Shown: positions 34,420 through 46,700 of the stretch, one piece after another
How positions within the stretch are numbered: the stretch's first letter is position 1
Layout: each line of letters begins with the position of its first letter
Position numbers and translations under genes: made by a program
Notes under the pieces: generated by a model
What the model was told of the DNA's origin: nothing
Seen by the model: only the letters and a program-made list of their open reading frames with translations
Database searches by the model: none
DNA from: Rhodospirillaceae bacterium UBA6219
Lineage (GTDB): Bacteria > Pseudomonadota > Alphaproteobacteria > Rhodospirillales > Magnetospirillaceae
NCBI GenBank assembly: GCA_002435715.1
Contig: DISD01000091.1
Location: forward strand, 7,245-71,244
Length of the DNA: 64,000 nucleotides
Direction of reading: 5' to 3'

Positions 34420-36087
34420 ATGCTGGCTTCGCTGTCGATCCGCGACGTCGTCCTGATCGAAAAGCTGGACCTGGAATTCGCGTCCGGCCTGTCGGTGTTC
34501 ACCGGCGAAACCGGCGCCGGCAAATCCATCCTTCTGGATTCACTGTCCCTGACCTTGGGGGCGCGGGCCGATTCCGGCTTGGTGCGCCACGGCGCCAACC
34601 AGCTGACGGTGATCGCCGAATTCGACCCGCCGCCGTTTCACCCCGCCCGCGTATTGTTGTCGGCCCAGGATGTCGACGCCCAGGACGGCCCCTTGGTGCT
34701 GCGCCGGGTGGTCACCGTCGATGGCCGCTCGCGCGCTTATGTCAACGATCAGGCGGTCAGTGTCGGGCTGTTGCGCAAAGTGGGCGACGAATTGGTGGAA
34801 ATCCACGGCCAGTTCGAAAGCCACGGTCTTTTGGACGATACCACCCATCTGCCGGTTCTGGACGCCTTTGCCGGTCTGGCCGAGATGCGCGGCGCCGTCA
34901 AGACGGCCTGGAGCGCCTGGCGCGAGGCGGCCAAGACCCGCACCCAGGCGGAAGAGGCGCTGAAAAAGGCCCGCGCCGACGAAGAAAACCTGCGTCACGC
35001 CCATGACGAATTACACGCCCTGGCCCCCAAACCGGGCGAGGAAGCCGAATTAGCCGCCAGCCGGGCGATGATGCAGCATTCGGAAAAGCTGATCGAAGCG
35101 ATGAACGCCGCCCAGACCACACTTTCCGCCAAGGGTGACGTCGAGGCGTCGCTGCGCAGTGCCCAGCGAGCCCTGGAGCGGGTGGCCGACCGTGCCGAAG
35201 GCAAGCTGGACCCGGTGATCGCCGCCCTGGACCGCGCCGCCCAGGAAGCCGCCGAGGCCTCGGGCCTGCTGGAACGGGTGTCGGCGGAAATCGATCTGGA
35301 CCCGCGCGCCCTGGAAAAGGCCGAGGAACGCCTGTTCGCCCTACGCGCCACCGCCCGCAAACATGGGGTCGAGGTGGACGGCTTGGCCGCTTTGCGTGAT
35401 GACCTTGCCCGCCAATTGGCGGCGCTGGATGGCAGCGGCGACGATTTGGGCAAGCTGGCCAAGGCTGAACAGGCGGCGCGCAGCGCCTATATGGAAGCCG
35501 CCCGCGCCCTGTCCAAGGCGCGTAGCGAAGCCGCCGCCCGCCTGGATACGGCGGTGGCGGCCGAATTGCCGCCACTGAAGCTGGACAAGGCCCGTTTCGT
35601 CACCAGTGTGATGGCGGGCGAGGAAGGTGATTGGGGCCCCGATGGCCTGGACAAGGTGGCCTTTCTGGTCGCTACCAATCCCGGCAATCCCCCGGCGTCG
35701 CTGGGTAAGGTGGCGTCGGGCGGCGAATTGTCTCGCTTCATGCTGGCGTTGAAAGTGGTGCTGGCGCAAAGTTCCAGCACACCGACCATGGTGTTCGACG
35801 AAGTGGATTCCGGCATCGGCGGCGCCGTCGCCGCCGCCGTCGGCGAACGTCTGGGCCGCTTGGGCAAGGACGTCCAAGTCCTGGTGGTCACCCATTCACC
35901 GCAAGTGGCGGCCCGTGGCGCCCAGCATTACCGCGTCGCCAAGACCGAGGTGGAAGCCGGCCGGGTCGCCACCAGCGTGGCGCAATTGCCAGCCGGCGAA
36001 CGCACCGAGGAAATCGCCCGCATGCTGTCGGGCGAAAACGTCACCGACCACGCCCGCGCCGCCGCCGCCGCGCTCATCGTCGGGTAA
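34420..36087 (+). CDS. recN: DNA repair protein RecN
   Basis: A 555-residue SMC-like ATPase for double-strand-break repair. The Walker A motif is FTGETGAGKSILLDSL, then EIHGQFESHGLLD (Q-loop region), a long coiled coil in residues ~150-360, the ABC signature GKVASGGELSRFMLALK and Walker B TMVFDEVDSGIGG, ending with VLVVTHSPQVAARG. Most likely co-transcribed with bamD, a pairing common in alphaproteobacteria. Confidence 0.95.
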   Translation: MLASLSIRDVVLIEKLDLEFASGLSVFTGETGAGKSILLDSLSLTLGARADSGLVRHGANQLTVIAEFDPPPFHPARVLLSAQDVDAQDGPLVLRRVVTVDGRSRAYVNDQAVSVGLLRKVGDELVEIHGQFESHGLLDDTTHLPVLDAFAGLAEMRGAVKTAWSAWREAAKTRTQAEEALKKARADEENLRHAHDELHALAPKPGEEAELAASRAMMQHSEKLIEAMNAAQTTLSAKGDVEASLRSAQRALERVADRAEGKLDPVIAALDRAAQEAAEASGLLERVSAEIDLDPRALEKAEERLFALRATARKHGVEVDGLAALRDDLARQLAALDGSGDDLGKLAKAEQAARSAYMEAARALSKARSEAAARLDTAVAAELPPLKLDKARFVTSVMAGEEGDWGPDGLDKVAFLVATNPGNPPASLGKVASGGELSRFMLALKVVLAQSSSTPTMVFDEVDSGIGGAVAAAVGERLGRLGKDVQVLVVTHSPQVAARGAQHYRVAKTEVEAGRVATSVAQLPAGERTEEIARMLSGENVTDHARAAAAALIVG

Positions 36088-36261
36088 TTGTCCCTATGGC
36101 CCGTGCCGGGCTGCGCTAGATCACGATGCGTAAAAACGTACGCATCATGGTCTGGTTTTGTCTGCCCCTCGCCGGGTGCAATCCTTCGGATTGCTTGGCC
36201 GCGAACACGGTATCTCAATAGCCGCAGGTCGTAGGCCGCGTTCGATTTGACGCAGCCGGCC

Positions 36262-37587
36262 CTAAGAGAACGCCACCGCCAATTCGTCCAACAGGTCCTG
36301 GACCTTTTGCGACGGTTCCTCGATGGCGGCGACCAAAGACACGGCCTCGTCGAAATTGCCGTCGCGGAACAGCTTGGCCGCTTGGATGCCCAAGTGGTGG
36401 ACCTTTTCGTGCGGCGTTTCCAACGCCACGAAGGCGGGATGTTGACGGATGGCCTGGTCGGTGATGGCGTCATACCATTTGCCCAGACGGCAGGTGTGGT
36501 GGTTAGCCAGTTCGTCCGGGTTCAGGCTGGTGCGACCGGCCAGCATCTCGGCCAGCTTGCGGCGCCACACCATGTGGTCGGACTTGGCCAGCAAGATCAC
36601 CGAATTACGCATCTCGACCTTGGTGATCTCGCCCAGCATGTCGGTCAAGGTGGCGCTGGCCTGGGACGAAATCTCGATGACCTTGTCGATGGCGTTGGTG
36701 TCGTCCACCGAACGGGCGGCGGCGGCTTCCAGATTGTTGGCGATTTCCTGGGCGGCGACGCGCTGCTGGGCCAGATGGCTGGCGATTTCCTGCATCAGCG
36801 TGGTGACGTCCTGGATTTCGGTGCTGACCAGACGCATCTTGTCCACCGAGGCCAGAACCACCGTTTCACCCTGCCGCACCACCTCGGCCCCCCGGTTCAT
36901 GCCATGCAGGATATTGCTGGTTTCCTGGGTCAAGCTTTCGATACGGGCGCGGATGTCGTGGGTGGCCTGGGCGGTCTGGTTGGCCAGGTTCTTCACTTCG
37001 TTGGCGACGACGGCGAAGCCCTTGCCGGCGGCCCCGGCGCGCGCCGCTTCGATGGTGGCGTTCAGCGCCAGAATGTTGGTTTGGCGGGCGATCTGTTCGA
37101 TCTGCTTGACGATGGCGCCGATGGACGACGACGCGTCGGACAGATTGCCCACGTGGTCGGCGGTCTGTTCCACCGTGTCGACGATGGTGCGCATGGTGCT
37201 GACCACCATTTCGGTGGAGCGTGCGCCTTCGTTGGACATTTCGCGCACCGAATCGGCGTTGGCCGCCGCCAGTTCCGAGGTGCGGCTGATGGCCTGGACG
37301 GTGGACACCATTTCTTCGGTGGCCGAGGAAATGGACGCCATGCGACGGCTCATTTCACGGATCGAGCGCAGGGTCTGCACCGCTTGGGTGACCGTGCCGT
37401 TCAGGAAGATGGACATCTCGACCGAACGGTTCAGCAAGCCCTTGGAACGCCGTTCCAGGCAATCGGCCAGCACCCGCAGCTTGTCGGCCAACGGACCGTC
37501 GGCATCGGGCAGCGACATGTAGCCCCCGTCGATCATACGGTCGATCATCGCCTCGAATGCGGCACTGTCCACTTGCTGATCAGACAC
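36262..37587 (-). CDS. Cytoplasmic methyl-accepting chemotaxis protein with C-terminal CZB zinc-binding domain
   Basis: A 441-residue chemoreceptor with no signal peptide or membrane segment. The central coiled coil has the signalling tip with QTNILALNATIEAARAG and GKGFAVVANEVKNLA. The C-terminal ~115 residues form a CZB domain with its hallmark NHHTCRLGKWYD and downstream HPAFVALETPHEKVHH, a His3-Cys zinc site that in characterised members senses zinc or hypochlorous acid. The GTG start has AAGGGGGA upstream. It lies downstream of the giant RTX gene on the same strand but beyond a strong terminator, so it is probably independently transcribed. Aerotaxis or metal/redox sensing is inferred. 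Confidence 0.93.
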   Translation of the reverse strand: MSDQQVDSAAFEAMIDRMIDGGYMSLPDADGPLADKLRVLADCLERRSKGLLNRSVEMSIFLNGTVTQAVQTLRSIREMSRRMASISSATEEMVSTVQAISRTSELAAANADSVREMSNEGARSTEMVVSTMRTIVDTVEQTADHVGNLSDASSSIGAIVKQIEQIARQTNILALNATIEAARAGAAGKGFAVVANEVKNLANQTAQATHDIRARIESLTQETSNILHGMNRGAEVVRQGETVVLASVDKMRLVSTEIQDVTTLMQEIASHLAQQRVAAQEIANNLEAAAARSVDDTNAIDKVIEISSQASATLTDMLGEITKVEMRNSVILLAKSDHMVWRRKLAEMLAGRTSLNPDELANHHTCRLGKWYDAITDQAIRQHPAFVALETPHEKVHHLGIQAAKLFRDGNFDEAVSLVAAIEEPSQKVQDLLDELAVAFS

Positions 37588-37652
37588 GGCATCCCCCTTC
37601 GCGTCATAAGGTTAACCGCAGGATACTCCCCGCAAAAACCGCCGCCGCAAAG

Positions 37653-37692
37653 AAAAAAAAGACGCCACGCCCCAAAACCAGGGCATGGCGTC
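37653..37692 (-). terminator. Strong terminator of the giant RTX gene
   Basis: On the minus strand a 12-bp stem (GACGCCATGCCC / GGGCGTGGCGTC, one G-U pair) is followed by eight T. It separates the RTX gene from the chemoreceptor gene. Confidence 0.9.
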
Positions 37693-37739
37693 CATGCAAT
37701 CGGTATTTTACGCACCTTCAGCGCACATTACCTGTCGAC

Positions 37740-40700
37740 TTAAGCGACTTTGGTGAAGTCCGCAGCGCTGAGCGTCGAGGTGTCGTTCGCCTCGAGCGTG
37801 GCGATCTGATAACTGTTGGACGAGGTGTTGCTGAGGTCTTCGCAATAATAAACATCGACCCCGCCAGCACCGGAAGCGGCCCCGACGACGACGATACCGG
37901 CACCTGCACCATAGCTGCTTTGCAACGAACCGTTTTCTTCGAAATAATTCGTGCTGTCGATCAGGCTGCCCGTGCCGGTCAAGCCGCTGAAGGTGGCGGT
38001 CGACAGCGCGATCTTGTCCCCTTCCGACGACGTGAAGTCGGTAATGGTATCGGTCCCCAAGGACGAAACCAGGGTATCCGTACTGCTGAAATTGAACAGG
38101 TCGGCACCGGCACCACCGGTCAGCGTATCGCTTCCACCGCCGCCGGTCAGCGTATCGCCGCCCATCGTGGCCACGAAAGTGTCCGCCGTGGACGAGCCGA
38201 TGACGTTCAGACTGTCATTGGAATCCCAGTTGGTGACGCCATAAGTCACCTGGCCATAATCGCCATCCGACAATTTCAGCGTCACTTGAACAGTAGCACT
38301 GCCCCCAATGCCGTCGATCAGGGCATGGGCAATGGCATCCGACGTCGTTGCCGCACTCAGGTCGATGGTTTCGACGCCGGTGATGGTGCTTTCGAAACCC
38401 GAGATACCCAAACTGGCGGTTCCGTAAACCACGATCTGATCGTTCGATCCGGCACCACCATCGATAGCGACACTGGCCTTGCTGGATCCACCGGTCACCT
38501 CAAGCACGTCGTCGCCGGAACCAAAATTGATGGTCAGCGATTGGTCGCTGTTCAGCGAGGTCGCCAATTCCACCGTATCGGCGAAATCACTGCCCTTGAT
38601 GGTTTGGGTGAAAATATCTTGCATCACGGTGGCCGAAATCCCCGATGTGGCATTCGTCCCGTCGGTGATCAGCGTCTGGAAGCCATACAAGGACATGTTG
38701 TCGTACAGATCGACCACATCGGTCTGGTCGGTCAACGAGATGGTCAGTTGCGGGGAAGGACCAAAGGACTTTTCCAGACTAAAACCGTCGGGGACTTGGG
38801 CATAATTGTCCAACAACAAGCTGGCCGAAATATTGACCGCATTGATGGAACTGGATTGGAGATCGACATCTTCGAAAGAGATGGCCTCGAAACCACTGAC
38901 CGTCATATCCGCAATCGCCAGATCGCCCTCGCCAATAAAGGTCAGGCTGTCCACCCCGGCACCACCCGACAAGGTGCTGCCCGCTTCAGCTGCGGTCACG
39001 ATGATGACGTCGTCGCCGGCGCCCCCCAGCAGTGTGTCCACCCCGCGCAGACCATAGATCGTGTCGTTGCCGTCACCGCCGTCGATGATGTCGGTCCCGG
39101 TGCCGCCATAGATGGTGTCGTCGCCCGACGTACCGATGAAATCGTCGTAAAAGGGTGTCCCCGAGCCATCGACGAAATTGCTGGCGACGAACTCGTCGAC
39201 CGTCACCCCGTCGAACTCGGTGACCAAGGTGTATTCGTAGCCCGGCACCTCGCTGTTGACATATTCGCGATACCACAGGGCGGAATTCCCCCAATCGTCA
39301 GTGACCAGGAACATCAGGTTGCGGTTGCCGTCGGTGATATCGGAAAGAACCGGTTGGACCGCATTGATAAGATCAGAGCAATCGTCCACCAGGGTCGTGA
39401 CCTTCACCAAGGCCGCATAGGACCCGATCACATCACCGCTGGCCGCACTCACCATGATCGGATCAGCGTCATAGACGACGTTGAAGCCGAAATCGCTGGC
39501 CACACCGCTGCCTTGCAGGTTCAGCTTCACCACGTCGGCCCCGGCGCCGCTGCCGGCGGTGAAATCGTTGATGACGTCACCCGATTCGAGATTGGAATTG
39601 AACACGAAGACATCGCTGTCGGCGCCACCGGTCAGTTGGTCATTGCCAACTCCACCGATCAGGGTGTCCACGCCATTGTCGCCGAACAGATAGTCGTCGC
39701 CCCCTTCACCCCACAAGATGTCGTCGCCGGCATTGCCATGCAAGGTATCGTAGCCGTCACCGCCAAAGACCACGTCGTTGCCGGTGCCACCCGTGACGGT
39801 GTCGTCATCGGCGCCGCCATCGATGAAATCGTTGTTGGCGCCGCCGGTGATGACGTCGTAGCCGTCACCGCCATACAGCGTGTTGGCGCCACCATTGGCG
39901 GTGATGAGATCGTCACCTTCGCCGCCATGCACGTAATCATTGCCAAAGCCGACGGTGATGCTGTCGTTGCCCGCTCCGCCCAAAAGGGTGTCGTCACCGC
40001 CATTGCCGGTGATGGTGTCGTCACCATCCAGGCCGTCGATGATGTCGGCGCCGCTGGTCCCGGAAAGGGTGTCGATACCTTCGGTCCCCAGCAACACCTG
40101 GGATTGGAACACACCCAAGCCCAAATAATTGAGCGGGAAGCCCGTATTGTTCAGCTGGATCAATGCCTGGTCATAGCTGGTTCCAGTCCCCGCGCCCTTG
40201 GCGATCAGGAAGGCCTGGGAATCAAAGGTGAAATAACCGATCTCGTCGTTACCCAGATTGGCGTAAATCGTCGTGATGGCTTCGTTCACGTCCTGGAGCG
40301 CGTGCTCGATCAGCCCCACATAGCTGTACCCCGATGCCCCCGTCAGGGTCAGGGTATCGATGCCGGTGCCGAAATCAGTGATGGAGTCAAAGACGGAGAT
40401 GTTGGATTCGGCGGCCGAATTCAGCACGAAGGAATCGTTGCCCGCCCCGCCCGTCAGGTAATCACCGCTCTCACCACCGGTCAGCCGGTCGTCGCCGCCC
40501 CCGCCCTCCAAGACATCCTCGCCGAGATAGCCGTAAAGGCTATCGTTCTGGTCCGAGCCGATGATCTGGTCGGAATGGGTCGACCCATAGACGGCTTCGA
40601 TGCTGACCAGGGTGTCGGTACCGTATCCGATGGCCGTGGATGTCGCCAGGTTGACCACCACACCGTTGGGGGCGGTGTTGTAGCGCACCACGTCTTGGCC

Positions 40701-43700
40701 GCTGCCGCCATCAATGTAATCGTCGCCAGCGCCGCTGACCAGGTAGTCGCTGCCCTCGCCGCCATACAGGGTGTTGTTGCCGCCACCGCCGACCAAACGG
40801 TCAACGCCTTCGCCGCCATACAGAACCTCGGTACCGCTTCCACCGGTCAGGTCGTCGTTGCCGCTGCCGCCGACCAGGATCTCGATGCCCGAGAAAGTGG
40901 TGGTGCCATCGCCCCAGGTGACAGAGCCGGTATCGATGCCACCGATGACAGGGATGGTGACGGCGCTCAAATCCAGGGTGTCGGAACCGCTACCCCCGTC
41001 CACCGTGTCGTTGCCGGCGGTGGCATAGATGATGTCGTCACCGCCCCGGCCGTCGATGATGTCGGCGCCGCTGGTCCCGGAAAGGGTGTCGACACCTTCG
41101 GTCCCCAGCAACACCTGGGATTGGAACACACCCAAGCCCAAATAATTGAGCGGGAAGCCCGTATTGTTCAGTTGGATCAATGCCTGGTCATAGCTGGTTC
41201 CAGTCCCCGCGCCCTTGGCGATCAGGAAGGCCTGGGAACCAAAGGTGAAATAACCGATCTCGTCGTTACCCAGATTGGCGTAAATCGTCGTGATGGCTTC
41301 GTTCACGTCCTGGATGGCGTGCTCGATCAGCCCCACATAGCTGTACCCCGATGCCCCCGTCAGGGTCAGGGTGTCACTGCCGGTGCCGAAATCAGTGATG
41401 GTGTCAAAGGCGGTGATGTTGGATTCGGCGGCCGAATTCAGCACGAAGGAATCGTTGCCGGCTCCGCCCGTCAGGTAATCAGCGCCCTCACCGCCGACCA
41501 GGATGTCGTCACCCTGGCGACCCGACAAGGTGTCGTTGCCCCCCATGCCGTACAAGGTCGATCCCGCCTCAGCGGCATTCATGGTGTCCCCGTCATTGGT
41601 GCCGCGAACCACCTCGATGCTGAACAGGCGGTCGGTGCCCATGAAGTTGGCCGTGCCGAGTTCCAGATCGACCGAGATATAGGCGAAGGCCCCGAAATCC
41701 ACCACATCGACGCCGTCGCCGCCATCGAAAGTGTTCCCCCCTGTATCTTGGGAGTAGAAGGTGTCGTCGCCGAACTCGCCATAAAACACCGAACCGCCGT
41801 CCTCGCTGGCATGGAAGGTGTCGTTGCCGGCATTGCCATGGAATTCGTCACCGGCCGCGTTGGCATACAGGGTGTCGTTGCCATCATTGCCCTGCACGAC
41901 GATACCGCCGGTCAAGCTGCCGTGAAGCGTATCATCGAAAAGCGAGCCGCTGATTTCGTCAATGCCGGAAAGATAGCTGATGATGCTATTTACTGAATAT
42001 CTGCCGGTAGCGAAGCTTGCATCAACGCTGGATGGGGCGGTTTCGAAATCCAAGATATCATAGCCATCGCCGCCATCGATGGTGTCGGCGCCGCCGCTGT
42101 AATAAATGATGTCGTCACCGCCCAAGGCGTTGATCACGTCATCGCCCGAGGTTCCCAGCAGGACGTCGTTCTCTTCGGAAGCGACCGCCGATGCCACAAT
42201 GGTCCCGTAGCCGCTGTAACTGGGCGCTGCGGTCACGCCTTGCAGGCAGATCAGAGTGCCATCGAAGCCGGTGGTGCCGGTACCGGCGCCCTTGACATAC
42301 AGATAGCCGTCGCCGCCATAGGTGAAGAAACCGATGGAATTGGCCGACATCGCCGACTGGGCGTTGGCCAACGCCGCGTTCAGATCAGCCGGCGAGCCCA
42401 CGGCCACCGCCGCGTTAAACGAATAACCGTCGGCCCCCCACAGATCGATGGTGTCCTGACCGGCGCCGAAATCGGTGATGGTGTCGTATTCGGAAACGGT
42501 GGAATTGGAGCTGGAATCATAGGTGAAGTGATCGGCGCCGCCCCCACCGGTCAGGATGTCGGCACCCGCTTGGCCGGACAACCAGTTGGCGTTGTAATCG
42601 CCCACGATCATGTCGTTGTATCGCGAGCCGAACACCTGCTCGATCCCGCTGACATAGTCGTAAGCGCCGAAACCGTCATCCAAGACCTGGCCTTGGCTCA
42701 AATCCACCGAGATGGCGCCGGTCGCTTCCCAGAAAACGATGGCGTCGAAACCGGCACCGCCGCTGATGGTGTCGAAACCGGCCCCAGCCTGGAAGCTTTC
42801 GTTGCCCTCGGCACCATAGAAGCTGTCGTTGAAGGCCGAACCGATGAACGACAAGATACCGTGGGTGACGTCGTTGCCCGACCCGGGGCCACCGTTGACG
42901 TTACCCTGATATTGGTTGTTCGCCCCGTCCCAAGACATGTAGACCGAGACGCCGTTACTGGAATTTTCATAGCTGGCGACCGTGGTGCCGTTACCGCCAT
43001 CATAGAGCTGGTCGTCGCCCTTGCCGCCCTGCAGATAAAAGCGGCCATCCATCTGGTCGATGGACGATCCGTAAAGCGTGTCGTTGCCTTCGGTGCCGAT
43101 GATCTCGGATATACCCTGATAGGTCTGGGTCCAGCTGTTGGTGCCGTCGAACAAGGTGGCGGTGCCGTCGCCACTGGCGCTGAGCGCCCCGGACATGGTC
43201 AAGCCGCCGGTGACGGCGTCAAACGTGGTCAGGGTCGAATAATGCACACTGGCCTTGCCGGTACCGATGAAAGTGTCGTTACCACCATCTCCGAAGAAAT
43301 CGTCCCAGCCACCACCGCTAATCAAAGTTTCGGCAGCACTGTTATTGCTGGTGCCGGCGATCATTTCTTCCTTGACCGTGCCCACCAGCCCCTTGACCAG
43401 ATAGGAATAGGGATCGGCGCCTTCAAACTGGCTTAAAAGCTTGGTGATGGTGCTGGTGGTATAGAAGTCGACCAGGACGATGTTGCCACCCCCCAGACTG
43501 TCGTCCATGTGGATGACAAGATCGTTGCCGCTACGGGTCACACCCTGGAAGTAGTAATCGTTCTGCGGGATAGCGGACATTCCGGTGACGTCCAGGATGT
43601 CGCTGCCCGACGTATCGATCACCCGGATGTCGGCGGCGAAAGTTTCGCCTTGCACCTCGGAATCGACATCGATGTAGTAGATATCGTCGCCCGCCCCCCC

Positions 43701-46700
43701 CGAAGCCACATCGCCCGAGCCAAGGTTGAACAGATCGTTATAGGCGCTGCCGGTGAAGGTCTCGGCGACCATGACATCACCCACGGCCTGCAGATAATCG
43801 TCACTGCCCCAATTGACCACATTGGCGCCGCTCAGGTCGACGCCGACCACCTCGATGGTGGTCTGGCCGCCGCTGCCGTCGATCTGCAATTGGGCGAATT
43901 GCGCGGCACTCAGGGTGACGATGGCGCCCTCGGCTCCTGATTTCAGCTTTTCAAAGCTGTAAAGACTGGCCTGGCTGAGATCCACCCAACCTTCGGCCTG
44001 GATGGTGTCGGTGCCCGAACCGCCATTCAGTTCCTTTCCGGAATAGGCAGCACCGATTCCGTGCTCGACGATCAGGGTGTCGTCACCACCCTGCATCATG
44101 ACCATGTTCAGACCACCGCCAATGCGGGCGGTATTGTTGGCGTCGCCGAACTTCAACTGCACCAGAAAGTCGCCGCTGTTCACGACGACCGACGCATCGG
44201 CGAAATCCAAGCTGAAATTCGAGACCTTGTAGGCCTCCCAGATGGTGTCGGTGCCGTCGTAGTCGGGGTCGGTCTCCAAACGCAGGTCTTCGACGAAGAC
44301 GTTGCCATCACTTGCCGAGAACTTATAATCGGTGACATCGCCGTGATATTGCACGCTGCCGTCGTCAATCGCCGGGAAAATGTCATTCTGGGGCGTCGAC
44401 ATCGAGGTGACGTAATATTGATTGGTGTCACCATCGGTGTCGATATAGACATTCCCCGCCACCAGCGCCGCATATTGCTCGGGCGTCAGGGTCAGGTCGC
44501 CGGTCAGCAGCAGCACATCGATGCCGCTCAAATCGGCGGCGTCGATGGCCAAGGTGCCAGAAGCTTCCAACAGCAACGAGAAGCCGCCATCCTTGATCAC
44601 CACCACGTCGTTGGCGACCAGCGCGGCGAATTGTTCTTCGCTGACCGTGACATCCCACGACAGCACCAACGTATCCACCAGGGCGATTTCCGCCGGGGTC
44701 CAAGTCAAGGTGCCGGACACGTCGTTGACGGTCACTTCCATGCCGTACTTGTCCAACATTACGTCGTTGGCGACCAAGGCATCGTATTGATCTGCACTGA
44801 ACGTCGCGTTGTTGTCCAAAAGGATCGTATCGACAAGACTGAAATCCAGGTCCATCACGCTGAAATCGCCGCCCGCGCTCAGGGTGACGATACCATCCGA
44901 GGTGAAATGACCGGCGAAATCGGCGCTGATCGCCTGGAACACCGTCAGGTTGATGGCTGCGGAGCCGGTGAAGTGCAGGTCGGTGGCGCCCGCCGCCTTA
45001 AGACCTGACAGCTCGCCGGTCAAGACGGCGGCGGCATCAGAAACGGTCACCGTCGCATCATTGGCTGTGGTGAAAGTCTTGCCCGCGAACTGAAGATAGC
45101 TGAGCTCAAGATCGCCGCTGGTCAGATGGAACGCGCTGATCCCCACATCGGACACCTCGCTCCAATACGTGCCGAGCGAAGCGCCGTCATGCAGACTGAT
45201 CAGGGCGGAATTCAAGATCAGCTTGTCGGCCAAGGACATGTCGGAATTGGACAAATCGGGGTTGGCCCCGACATCCACCGCCACCAAGGCCCCGGTTTCT
45301 CGGGTCAAGCTATCGGGGGTCAACAGGTGGACCACCGCTTCGTATTGCCCCAACGTCATGATCACGTCGCCGGTGACGTGCATGGTGTCGTAATTGTAGC
45401 TTTGGGTAGAGGTGGCCAGATCCAGTCCGGTGATGTCCCCCGATACGGTCAGCGTCAGGGTGTTCCCGTTTTTGGCCAGATTGTCGGCACCGATGGCATC
45501 GAGCTGCTGGGCGGTCATGGTGGTGGCGCCGACAAAGCTCAGCGACGACACCATACTCAAATCAGACGGATCGATCGCCAGAACGCCCTCGACGGCATCG
45601 ACCACAACGGAATAACCATTGGACGTCACGGTCCCGCCATGGGCCACCAAGTCCTGAAACTTGGCGAGCGAGATGTTCACTTCACCCGTCACGTTCAGGT
45701 TGGCGACCTGGCTGAAATCGATGCCGCTGGCATTGAGATTGCCGGTCACATGATCCAGGGACAGCTCGTATCCACCGACGGTCAGGCTGCCGTTATTGGA
45801 TTTCAGGGCGACCAGGGCGGCAAAATCGAAGGTGGCGTCCCCGGACAGGGTCACGGACGTCAGTCGGCTGAAATAATCGCCCCCCAGGGTGACCACGCCG
45901 GACACCCCGACCACGCTTAACCCCTGACCGTAATTCAAGATGTTGTTGGGGTCGGTCACCAGCGACAGCTGCGCCAAGCTGACCGTGGCCGGACCATCCA
46001 GGTAGAACACGGTGGCCGGCTGCAGATTGAGCGTGGTGACGTCAGATGTGATATGCGCCTTCAGCGGATATCCGTTGGTCTGAATATTGGCCGCCCCCAG
46101 CGTATTGATCTGCTGGGCCGTCATTTCACCATAAGAACCGTCGATGCTGACCTGCTTGAAACCGCTCAGCCCGGCGGCGCTGGTGCCGTTCAGCGACAAG
46201 GTGATGGTGGCGGTGCTGTTGCCGGTATAGGTGATGGTGGTGCCGGTGATCTGCGCCACACTCATGGTGCCGCTGCCACTGGACAGGGTGAAGGACGTGA
46301 CCCCGGCGGATTTCAGGGCGGTGATGTGGGCGGCCACGTCGGTGGCGCTGGTCAAATTGATGTTTCCCACCCCATCGATCGGGGCCGGGTTGATGACATC
46401 GGCGATGGAACCACCGGAACTGGCGGCAGCTTGCGCGTTGCTGGCGGCGGTGGAAACATCCGACAGGAAATTGGCATAGGGGGCGGTACCGCCGGCGGCG
46501 GTGACCACCGTGGTCAAGGTCGCCGTGTTGGTCAAAAAGTCGCTGCTGGTGCTGCTGGAATTGGTCATGGCGGTGCTCAGCGCCGTCATCACCTGTTCCT
46601 GGGTCAGCCCCAGACCGTTCTTCATGGCGTTGATGGTCGCCACCACCTGGATGCCGGCGGCGTAAATCTCGGTCGAAGTGGTGGGATCGGTGGTGGTCAG

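Noticed and set aside
36088..36261. Hairpins between recN and the chemoreceptor gene (GATGCGT...ACGCATC at ~36125-36146; GCAATCC-TTCG-GGATTGC-like at ~36178-36195)
   Set aside because: They lack T-tracts and I could not decide whether they are terminators or incidental; too weak to list as features.
37557..41996. A 1479-residue open frame opposite the giant RTX gene
   Set aside because: It is the antisense of RTX repeats; the protein has only artefactual repeats, no ribosome-binding site, and the minus-strand frame has clear domain structure.
38100..44100. CRISPR-like regular short repeats
   Set aside because: The repetition is codon-level RTX nonapeptide coding (GGxGxD), in frame and degenerate, not identical repeats with unique spacers.
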